The notes below the pieces were generated by a model, which saw only the letters and a list, made by a program, of their open reading frames with translations, did no database searches and was not told the origin of the DNA. From Lepidodermella squamata (Eukaryota > Gastrotricha), in NCBI GenBank assembly GCA_047495785.1, contig JBLDXI010000011.1, positions 1-64,000 on the forward strand: a stretch of 64,000 nt of DNA. Direction: 5' to 3'. Both the position numbers and the translations under genes were made by a program. Positions 25,701 through 36,849 of this stretch are shown one piece after another (position 1 is the stretch's first letter; each line of letters opens with the position of its first letter).

Positions 25701-26850
25701 TGCGCTAATCGCCTGCAAACGTGTTTGCGCATGCTGCCACTATCGAATGATGCCAGAATATGGCTGATTTATCGCGGTGGCGCACGATTCTGCATCGTGG
25801 CGCTACGTACAAGGGTCCAAAACTGCGATTTCAGCCGTTTTGGCTGGCAGCGAAATATCGGTCATCCGAAATGTGCGCCAACCGCCTGCAAACGTGTTTG
25901 CGCATGCTGCCACTATCGAATGATGCCAGAATATAGCTGATTGACCGCGGTGGCGCACGATTCTGCATCGTGGCGCTACATAGAAGAGTCCAAAACCGCG
26001 ATTCCAGCCGTTTTGGCTGGCAGCGAAATATCGGTCATCCGAAATGTGCGCTAATCGCCTGCAAACGTGTTTGCGCATGCTGCCACTATCGAATGATGCC
26101 AGAATATGGCTGATTTACCGCGGTGGCGCACGATTCTACATCGTGGCGCTACGTACAAGGGTCCAAAACTGCGATTCCAGCCGTTTTGGCTGGCAGCGAA
26201 ATATCGGTCATCCGAAATGTGCGCCAACCGCCTGCAAACGTGTTTGCGCATGCTGCCACTATCGAATGATGCCAGAATATGGCTGATTTATCGCGGTGGC
26301 GCACGATTCTGCATCGTGGCGCTACGTACAAGGGTCCAAAACTGCGATTTCAGCCGTTTTGGCTGGCAGCGAAATATCGGTCATCCGAAATGTGCGCCAA
26401 CCGCCTGCAAACGTGTTTGCGCATGCTGCCACTATCGAATGATGCCAGAATATGGCTGATTTACCGCGGTGGCGCACGATTCTGCATCGTGGCGCTACGT
26501 ACAAGGGTCCAAAACCGCGATTCCAGCCGTTTTGGCTGGCAGCGAAATATCGGTCATCCGAAATGTGCGCTAATCGCCTGCAAACGTGTTTGCGCATGCT
26601 GCCACTATCGAATGATGCCAGAATATGGCTGATTTACCGCGGTGGCGCACGATTCTGCATCGTGGCGCTACGTACAAGGGTCCGAAACTGCGATTCCAGC
26701 CGTTTTGGCTGGCAGCGAAATATCGGTCATCCGAAATGTGCGCCAATCGCCTGCAAACGTGTTTGCGCATGCTGCCACTATCGAATGATGCCAGAATATG
26801 GCTGATTTACCGCGGTGGCGCACGATTCTGCATCGTGGCGCTACGTACAA
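22800..26850 (+). repeat. Variant block with 4-, 5- and 7-monomer registers
   Basis: TAGAAGAGTCC monomers are frequent from 23040 to 24780. The CTGTTTTTCC variant occurs at about 23171, 24036 and 24728 (5 and 4 monomers apart). From 24.7 to 26.8 kb other markers repeat: m33 G to A (CTACATAG) at 24769 and 25980, and m50 T to C (AAACCGCG) at 25305 and 26516, both 1,211 bp apart (7 monomers). Another m50 copy lies at 25651. The TTATCGCGG variant at 24907 and 25772 is 865 bp apart (5 monomers). The last variant monomers are near 26.7 kb, after which canonical copies resume without a break in phase. Confidence 0.85.
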
Positions 26851-28045
26851 GGGTCCAAAACTGCGATTTCAGCCGTTTTGGCTGGCAGCGAAATATCGGT
26901 CATCCGAAATGTGCGCCAATCGCCTGCAAACGTGTTTGCGCATGCTGCCACTATCGAATGATGCCAGAATATGGCTGATTTACCGCGGTGGCGCACGATT
27001 CTGCATCGTGGCGCTACGTACAAGGGTCCAAAACTGCGATTTCAGCCGTTTTGGCTGGCAGCGAAATATCGGTCATCCGAAATGTGCGCCAATCGCCTGC
27101 AAACGTGTTTGCGCATGCTGCCACTATCGAATGATGCCAGAATATGGCTGATTTACCGCGGTGGCGCACGATTCTGCATCGTGGCGCTACGTACAAGGGT
27201 CCAAAACTGCGATTTCAGCCGTTTTGGCTGGCAGCGAAATATCGGTCATCCGAAATGTGCGCCAATCGCCTGCAAACGTGTTTGCGCATGCTGCCACTAT
27301 CGAATGATGCCAGAATATGGCTGATTTACCGCGGTGGCGCACGATTCTGCATCGTGGCGCTACGTACAAGGGTCCAAAACTGCGATTTCAGCCGTTTTGG
27401 CTGGCAGCGAAATATCGGTCATCCGAAATGTGCGCCAATCGCCTGCAAACGTGTTTGCGCATGCTGCCACTATCGAATGATGCCAGAATATGGCTGATTT
27501 ACCGCGGTGGCGCACGATTCTGCATCGTGGCGCTACGTACAAGGGTCCAAAACTGCGATTTCAGCCGTTTTGGCTGGCAGCGAAATATCGGTCATCCGAA
27601 ATGTGCGCCAATCGCCTGCAAACGTGTTTGCGCATGCTGCCACTATCGAATGATGCCAGAATATGGCTGATTTACCGCGGTGGCGCACGATTCTGCATCG
27701 TGGCGCTACGTACAAGGGTCCAAAACTGCGATTTCAGCCGTTTTGGCTGGCAGCGAAATATCGGTCATCCGAAATGTGCGCCAATCGCCTGCAAACGTGT
27801 TTGCGCATGCTGCCACTATCGAATGATGCCAGAATATGGCTGATTTACCGCGGTGGCGCACGATTCTGCATCGTGGCGCTACGTACAAGGGTCCAAAACT
27901 GCGATTTCAGCCGTTTTGGCTGGCAGCGAAATATCGGTCATCCGAAATGTGCGCCAATCGCCTGCAAACGTGTTTGCGCATGCTGCCACTATCGAATGAT
28001 GCCAGAATATGGCTGATTTACCGCGGTGGCGCACGATTCTGCATC

Positions 28046-28047
28046 GG
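28046..28047 (+). other. 2-bp deletion in a monomer
   Basis: GCATCGTGGCGC is reduced to GCATCGGCGC, so this monomer is 171 bp. It is the only such change in the window and lies 467 bp before the partial barcode at 28514. It may be a consensus error in a poorly supported stretch or a real variant. Confidence 0.8.
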
Positions 28048-28513
28048 CGCTACGTACAAGGGTCCAAAACTGCGATTTCAGCCGTTTTGGCTGGCAGCGA
28101 AATATCGGTCATCCGAAATGTGCGCCAATCGCCTGCAAACGTGTTTGCGCATGCTGCCACTATCGAATGATGCCAGAATATGGCTGATTTACCGCGGTGG
28201 CGCACGATTCTGCATCGTGGCGCTACGTACAAGGGTCCAAAACTGCGATTTCAGCCGTTTTGGCTGGCAGCGAAATATCGGTCATCCGAAATGTGCGCCA
28301 ATCGCCTGCAAACGTGTTTGCGCATGCTGCCACTATCGAATGATGCCAGAATATGGCTGATTTACCGCGGTGGCGCACGATTCTGCATCGTGGCGCTACG
28401 TACAAGGGTCCAAAACTGCGATTTCAGCCGTTTTGGCTGGCAGCGAAATATCGGTCATCCGAAATGTGCGCCAATCGCCTGCAAACGTGTTTGCGCATGC
28501 TGCCACTATCGAA

Positions 28514-28525
28514 ATCTCGTGAGAG
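28514..28525 (+). other. Partial PacBio barcode remnant (last 12 bases of bc1003)
   Basis: ATCTCGTGAGAG sits in place of canonical monomer sequence: m147-m160 (14 bases) is replaced by this 12-mer plus TA, with no net length change. The 12-mer is identical to the 3' three quarters of the 16-bp sequence at 3958-3973, in the same orientation. As there, the next base is T. The flanking monomers are canonical on both sides. Two independent occurrences of one foreign tag, each replacing part of a monomer, are much better explained by untrimmed barcodes than by satellite mutation. Confidence 0.85.
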
Positions 28526-28873
28526 TAGGCTGATTTACCGCGGTGGCGCACGATTCTGCATCGTGGCGCTACGTACAAGGGTCCAAAACTGCGATTTCAG
28601 CCGTTTTGGCTGGCAGCGAAATATCGGTCATCCGAAATGTGCGCCAATCGCCTGCAAACGTGTTTGCGCATGCTGCCACTATCGAATGATGCCAGAATAT
28701 GGCTGATTTACCGCGGTGGCGCACGATTCTGCATCGTGGCGCTACGTACAAGGGTCCAAAACTGCGATTTCAGCCGTTTTGGCTGGCAGCGAAATATCGG
28801 TCATCCGAAATGTGCGCCAATCGCCTGCAAACGTGTTTGCGCATGCTGCCACTATCGAATGATGCCAGAATAT

Positions 28874-28881
28874 GGCTGGCT
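28874..28881 (+). repeat. 4-bp tandem duplication (GGCT)
   Basis: The canonical ATATGGCTGATT becomes ATATGGCTGGCTGATT, lengthening one monomer to 177 bp. It lies about 350 bp after the partial barcode. Seen nowhere else in the window. Confidence 0.8.
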
Positions 28882-31800
28882 GATTTACCGCGGTGGCGCA
28901 CGATTCTGCATCGTGGCGCTACGTACAAGGGTCCAAAACTGCGATTTCAGCCGTTTTGGCTGGCAGCGAAATATCGGTCATCCGAAATGTGCGCCAATCG
29001 CCTGCAAACGTGTTTGCGCATGCTGCCACTATCGAATGATGCCAGAATATGGCTGATTTACCGCGGTGGCGCACGATTCTGCATCGTGGCGCTACGTACA
29101 AGGGTCCAAAACTGCGATTTCAGCCGTTTTGGCTGGCAGCGAAATATCGGTCATCCGAAATGTGCGCCAATCGCCTGCAAACGTGTTTGCGCATGCTGCC
29201 ACTATCGAATGATGCCAGAATATGGCTGATTTACCGCGGTGGCGCACGATTCTGCATCGTGGCGCTACGTACAAGGGTCCAAAACTGCGATTTCAGCCGT
29301 TTTGGCTGGCAGCGAAATATCGGTCATCCGAAATGTGCGCCAATCGCCTGCAAACGTGTTTGCGCATGCTGCCACTATCGAATGATGCCAGAATATGGCT
29401 GATTTACCGCGGTGGCGCACGATTCTGCATCGTGGCGCTACGTACAAGGGTCCAAAACTGCGATTTCAGCCGTTTTGGCTGGCAGCGAAATATCGGTCAT
29501 CCGAAATGTGCGCCAATCGCCTGCAAACGTGTTTGCGCATGCTGCCACTATCGAATGATGCCAGAATATGGCTGATTTACCGCGGTGGCGCACGATTCTG
29601 CATCGTGGCGCTACGTACAAGGGTCCAAAACTGCGATTTCAGCCGTTTTGGCTGGCAGCGAAATATCGGTCATCCGAAATGTGCGCCAATCGCCTGCAAA
29701 CGTGTTTGCGCATGCTGCCACTATCGAATGATGCCAGAATATGGCTGATTTACCGCGGTGGCGCACGATTCTGCATCGTGGCGCTACGTACAAGGGTCCA
29801 AAACTGCGATTTCAGCCGTTTTGGCTGGCAGCGAAATATCGGTCATCCGAAATGTGCGCCAATCGCCTGCAAACGTGTTTGCGCATGCTGCCACTATCGA
29901 ATGATGCCAGAATATGGCTGATTTACCGCGGTGGCGCACGATTCTGCATCGTGGCGCTACGTACAAGGGTCCAAAACTGCGATTTCAGCCGTTTTGGCTG
30001 GCAGCGAAATATCGGTCATCCGAAATGTGCGCCAATCGCCTGCAAACGTGTTTGCGCATGCTGCCACTATCGAATGATGCCAGAATATGGCTGATTTACC
30101 GCGGTGGCGCACGATTCTGCATCGTGGCGCTACGTACAAGGGTCCAAAACTGCGATTTCAGCCGTTTTGGCTGGCAGCGAAATATCGGTCATCCGAAATG
30201 TGCGCCAATCGCCTGCAAACGTGTTTGCGCATGCTGCCACTATCGAATGATGCCAGAATATGGCTGATTTACCGCGGTGGCGCACGATTCTGCATCGTGG
30301 CGCTACGTACAAGGGTCCAAAACTGCGATTTCAGCCGTTTTGGCTGGCAGCGAAATATCGGTCATCCGAAATGTGCGCCAATCGCCTGCAAACGTGTTTG
30401 CGCATGCTGCCACTATCGAATGATGCCAGAATATGGCTGATTTACCGCGGTGGCGCACGATTCTGCATCGTGGCGCTACGTACAAGGGTCCAAAACTGCG
30501 ATTTCAGCCGTTTTGGCTGGCAGCGAAATATCGGTCATCCGAAATGTGCGCCAATCGCCTGCAAACGTGTTTGCGCATGCTGCCACTATCGAATGATGCC
30601 AGAATATGGCTGATTTACCGCGGTGGCGCACGATTCTGCATCGTGGCGCTACGTACAAGGGTCCAAAACTGCGATTTCAGCCGTTTTGGCTGGCAGCGAA
30701 ATATCGGTCATCCGAAATGTGCGCCAATCGCCTGCAAACGTGTTTGCGCATGCTGCCACTATCGAATGATGCCAGAATATGGCTGATTTACCGCGGTGGC
30801 GCACGATTCTGCATCGTGGCGCTACGTACAAGGGTCCAAAACTGCGATTTCAGCCGTTTTGGCTGGCAGCGAAATATCGGTCATCCGAAATGTGCGCCAA
30901 TCGCCTGCAAACGTGTTTGCGCATGCTGCCACTATCGAATGATGCCAGAATATGGCTGATTTACCGCGGTGGCGCACGATTCTGCATCGTGGCGCTACGT
31001 ACAAGGGTCCAAAACTGCGATTTCAGCCGTTTTGGCTGGCAGCGAAATATCGGTCATCCGAAATGTGCGCCAATCGCCTGCAAACGTGTTTGCGCATGCT
31101 GCCACTATCGAATGATGCCAGAATATGGCTGATTTACCGCGGTGGCGCACGATTCTGCATCGTGGCGCTACGTACAAGGGTCCAAAACTGCGATTTCAGC
31201 CGTTTTGGCTGGCAGCGAAATATCGGTCATCCGAAATGTGCGCCAATCGCCTGCAAACGTGTTTGCGCATGCTGCCACTATCGAATGATGCCAGAATATG
31301 GCTGATTTACCGCGGTGGCGCACGATTCTGCATCGTGGCGCTACGTACAAGGGTCCAAAACTGCGATTTCAGCCGTTTTGGCTGGCAGCGAAATATCGGT
31401 CATCCGAAATGTGCGCCAATCGCCTGCAAACGTGTTTGCGCATGCTGCCACTATCGAATGATGCCAGAATATGGCTGATTTACCGCGGTGGCGCACGATT
31501 CTGCATCGTGGCGCTACGTACAAGGGTCCAAAACTGCGATTTCAGCCGTTTTGGCTGGCAGCGAAATATCGGTCATCCGAAATGTGCGCCAATCGCCTGC
31601 AAACGTGTTTGCGCATGCTGCCACTATCGAATGATGCCAGAATATGGCTGATTTACCGCGGTGGCGCACGATTCTGCATCGTGGCGCTACGTACAAGGGT
31701 CCAAAACTGCGATTTCAGCCGTTTTGGCTGGCAGCGAAATATCGGTCATCCGAAATGTGCGCCAATCGCCTGCAAACGTGTTTGCGCATGCTGCCACTAT

Positions 31801-32281
31801 CGAATGATGCCAGAATATGGCTGATTTACCGCGGTGGCGCACGATTCTGCATCGTGGCGCTACGTACAAGGGTCCAAAACTGCGATTTCAGCCGTTTTGG
31901 CTGGCAGCGAAATATCGGTCATCCGAAATGTGCGCCAATCGCCTGCAAACGTGTTTGCGCATGCTGCCACTATCGAATGATGCCAGAATATGGCTGATTT
32001 ACCGCGGTGGCGCACGATTCTGCATCGTGGCGCTACGTACAAGGGTCCAAAACTGCGATTTCAGCCGTTTTGGCTGGCAGCGAAATATCGGTCATCCGAA
32101 ATGTGCGCCAATCGCCTGCAAACGTGTTTGCGCATGCTGCCACTATCGAATGATGCCAGAATATGGCTGATTTACCGCGGTGGCGCACGATTCTGCATCG
32201 TGGCGCTACGTACAAGGGTCCAAAACTGCGATTTCAGCCGTTTTGGCTGGCAGCGAAATATCGGTCATCCGAAATGTGCGC

Positions 32282-32289
32282 CAATCAAT
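32282..32289 (+). repeat. 4-bp tandem duplication (CAAT)
   Basis: GCGCCAATCGCC becomes GCGCCAATCAATCGCC, giving a 177-bp monomer in otherwise canonical sequence. It is a unique change in the window and could be a slippage event or a consensus error. Confidence 0.8.
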
Positions 32290-35200
32290 CGCCTGCAAAC
32301 GTGTTTGCGCATGCTGCCACTATCGAATGATGCCAGAATATGGCTGATTTACCGCGGTGGCGCACGATTCTGCATCGTGGCGCTACGTACAAGGGTCCAA
32401 AACTGCGATTTCAGCCGTTTTGGCTGGCAGCGAAATATCGGTCATCCGAAATGTGCGCCAATCGCCTGCAAACGTGTTTGCGCATGCTGCCACTATCGAA
32501 TGATGCCAGAATATGGCTGATTTACCGCGGTGGCGCACGATTCTGCATCGTGGCGCTACGTACAAGGGTCCAAAACTGCGATTTCAGCCGTTTTGGCTGG
32601 CAGCGAAATATCGGTCATCCGAAATGTGCGCCAATCGCCTGCAAACGTGTTTGCGCATGCTGCCACTATCGAATGATGCCAGAATATGGCTGATTTACCG
32701 CGGTGGCGCACGATTCTGCATCGTGGCGCTACGTACAAGGGTCCAAAACTGCGATTTCAGCCGTTTTGGCTGGCAGCGAAATATCGGTCATCCGAAATGT
32801 GCGCCAATCGCCTGCAAACGTGTTTGCGCATGCTGCCACTATCGAATGATGCCAGAATATGGCTGATTTACCGCGGTGGCGCACGATTCTGCATCGTGGC
32901 GCTACGTACAAGGGTCCAAAACTGCGATTTCAGCCGTTTTGGCTGGCAGCGAAATATCGGTCATCCGAAATGTGCGCCAATCGCCTGCAAACGTGTTTGC
33001 GCATGCTGCCACTATCGAATGATGCCAGAATATGGCTGATTTACCGCGGTGGCGCACGATTCTGCATCGTGGCGCTACGTACAAGGGTCCAAAACTGCGA
33101 TTTCAGCCGTTTTGGCTGGCAGCGAAATATCGGTCATCCGAAATGTGCGCCAATCGCCTGCAAACGTGTTTGCGCATGCTGCCACTATCGAATGATGCCA
33201 GAATATGGCTGATTTACCGCGGTGGCGCACGATTCTGCATCGTGGCGCTACGTACAAGGGTCCAAAACTGCGATTTCAGCCGTTTTGGCTGGCAGCGAAA
33301 TATCGGTCATCCGAAATGTGCGCCAATCGCCTGCAAACGTGTTTGCGCATGCTGCCACTATCGAATGATGCCAGAATATGGCTGATTTACCGCGGTGGCG
33401 CACGATTCTGCATCGTGGCGCTACGTACAAGGGTCCAAAACTGCGATTTCAGCCGTTTTGGCTGGCAGCGAAATATCGGTCATCCGAAATGTGCGCCAAT
33501 CGCCTGCAAACGTGTTTGCGCATGCTGCCACTATCGAATGATGCCAGAATATGGCTGATTTACCGCGGTGGCGCACGATTCTGCATCGTGGCGCTACGTA
33601 CAAGGGTCCAAAACTGCGATTTCAGCCGTTTTGGCTGGCAGCGAAATATCGGTCATCCGAAATGTGCGCCAATCGCCTGCAAACGTGTTTGCGCATGCTG
33701 CCACTATCGAATGATGCCAGAATATGGCTGATTTACCGCGGTGGCGCACGATTCTGCATCGTGGCGCTACGTACAAGGGTCCAAAACTGCGATTTCAGCC
33801 GTTTTGGCTGGCAGCGAAATATCGGTCATCCGAAATGTGCGCCAATCGCCTGCAAACGTGTTTGCGCATGCTGCCACTATCGAATGATGCCAGAATATGG
33901 CTGATTTACCGCGGTGGCGCACGATTCTGCATCGTGGCGCTACGTACAAGGGTCCAAAACTGCGATTTCAGCCGTTTTGGCTGGCAGCGAAATATCGGTC
34001 ATCCGAAATGTGCGCCAATCGCCTGCAAACGTGTTTGCGCATGCTGCCACTATCGAATGATGCCAGAATATGGCTGATTTACCGCGGTGGCGCACGATTC
34101 TGCATCGTGGCGCTACGTACAAGGGTCCAAAACTGCGATTTCAGCCGTTTTGGCTGGCAGCGAAATATCGGTCATCCGAAATGTGCGCCAATCGCCTGCA
34201 AACGTGTTTGCGCATGCTGCCACTATCGAATGATGCCAGAATATGGCTGATTTACCGCGGTGGCGCACGATTCTGCATCGTGGCGCTACGTACAAGGGTC
34301 CAAAACTGCGATTTCAGCCGTTTTGGCTGGCAGCGAAATATCGGTCATCCGAAATGTGCGCCAATCGCCTGCAAACGTGTTTGCGCATGCTGCCACTATC
34401 GAATGATGCCAGAATATGGCTGATTTACCGCGGTGGCGCACGATTCTGCATCGTGGCGCTACGTACAAGGGTCCAAAACTGCGATTTCAGCCGTTTTGGC
34501 TGGCAGCGAAATATCGGTCATCCGAAATGTGCGCCAATCGCCTGCAAACGTGTTTGCGCATGCTGCCACTATCGAATGATGCCAGAATATGGCTGATTTA
34601 CCGCGGTGGCGCACGATTCTGCATCGTGGCGCTACGTACAAGGGTCCAAAACTGCGATTTCAGCCGTTTTGGCTGGCAGCGAAATATCGGTCATCCGAAA
34701 TGTGCGCCAATCGCCTGCAAACGTGTTTGCGCATGCTGCCACTATCGAATGATGCCAGAATATGGCTGATTTACCGCGGTGGCGCACGATTCTGCATCGT
34801 GGCGCTACGTACAAGGGTCCAAAACTGCGATTTCAGCCGTTTTGGCTGGCAGCGAAATATCGGTCATCCGAAATGTGCGCCAATCGCCTGCAAACGTGTT
34901 TGCGCATGCTGCCACTATCGAATGATGCCAGAATATGGCTGATTTACCGCGGTGGCGCACGATTCTGCATCGTGGCGCTACGTACAAGGGTCCAAAACTG
35001 CGATTTCAGCCGTTTTGGCTGGCAGCGAAATATCGGTCATCCGAAATGTGCGCCAATCGCCTGCAAACGTGTTTGCGCATGCTGCCACTATCGAATGATG
35101 CCAGAATATGGCTGATTTACCGCGGTGGCGCACGATTCTGCATCGTGGCGCTACGTACAAGGGTCCAAAACTGCGATTTCAGCCGTTTTGGCTGACAGCG

Positions 35201-36849
35201 AAATATCGGTCATCCGAAATGTGCGCCAATCGCCTGCAAACGTGTTTGCGCATGCTGCCACTATCGAATGATGCCAGAATATGGCTGATTTACCGCGGTG
35301 GCGCACGATTCTGCATCGTGGCGCTACGTACAAGGGTCCAAAACTGCGATTTCAGCCGTTTTGGCTGGCAGCGAAATATCGGTCATCCGAAATGTGCGCC
35401 AATCGCCTGCAAACGTGTTTGCGCATGCTGCCACTATCGAATGATGCCAGAATATGGCTGATTTACCGCGGTGGCGCACGATTCTGCATCGTGGCGCTAC
35501 GTACAAGGGTCCAAAACTGCGATTTCAGCCGTTTTGGCTGGCAGCGAAATATCGGTCATCCGAAATGTGCGCCAATCGCCTGCAAACGTGTTTGCGCATG
35601 CTGCCACTATCGAATGATGCCAGAATATGGCTGATTTACCGCGGTGGCGCACGATTCTGCATCGTGGCGCTACGTACAAGGGTCCAAAACTGCGATTTCA
35701 GCCGTTTTGGCTGGCAGCGAAATATCGGTCATCCGAAATGTGCGCCAATCGCCTGCAAACGTGTTTGCGCATGCTGCCACTATCGAATGATGCCAGAATA
35801 TGGCTGATTTACCGCGGTGGCGCACGATTCTGCATCGTGGCGCTACGTACAAGGGTCCAAAACTGCGATTTCAGCCGTTTTGGCTGGCAGCGAAATATCG
35901 GTCATCCGAAATGTGCGCCAATCGCCTGCAAACGTGTTTGCGCATGCTGCCACTATCGAATGATGCCAGAATATGGCTGATTTACCGCGGTGGCGCACGA
36001 TTCTGCATCGTGGCGCTACGTACAAGGGTCCAAAACTGCGATTTCAGCCGTTTTGGCTGGCAGCGAAATATCGGTCATCCGAAATGTGCGCCAATCGCCT
36101 GCAAACGTGTTTGCGCATGCTGCCACTATCGAATGATGCCAGAATATGGCTGATTTACCGCGGTGGCGCACGATTCTGCATCGTGGCGCTACGTACAAGG
36201 GTCCAAAACTGCGATTTCAGCCGTTTTGGCTGGCAGCGAAATATCGGTCATCCGAAATGTGCGCCAATCGCCTGCAAACGTGTTTGCGCATGCTGCCACT
36301 ATCGAATGATGCCAGATTATGGCTGATTTACCGCGGTGGCGCACGATTCTGCATCGTGGCGCTACGTACAAGGGTCCAAAACTGCGATTTCAGCCGTTTT
36401 GGCTGGCAGCGAAATATCGGTCATCCGAAATGTGCGCCAATCGCCTGCAAACGTGTTTGCGCATGCTGCCACTATCGAATGATGCCAGAATATGGCTGAT
36501 TTACCGCGGTGGCGCACGATTCTGCATCGTGGCGCTACGTACAAGGGTCCAAAACTGCGATTTCAGCCGTTTTGGCTGGCAGCGAAATATCGGTCATCCG
36601 AAATGTGCGCCAATCGCCTGCAAACGTGTTTGCGCATGCTGCCACTATCGAATGATGCCAGAATATGGCTGATTTACCGCGGTGGCGCACGATTCTGCAT
36701 CGTGGCGCTACGTACAAGGGTCCAAAACTGCGATTTCAGCCGTTTTGGCTGGCAGCGAAATATCGGTCATCCGAAATGTGCGCCAATCGCCTGCAAACGT
36801 GTTTGCGCATGCTGCCACTATCGAATGATGCCAGAATATGGCTGATTTA

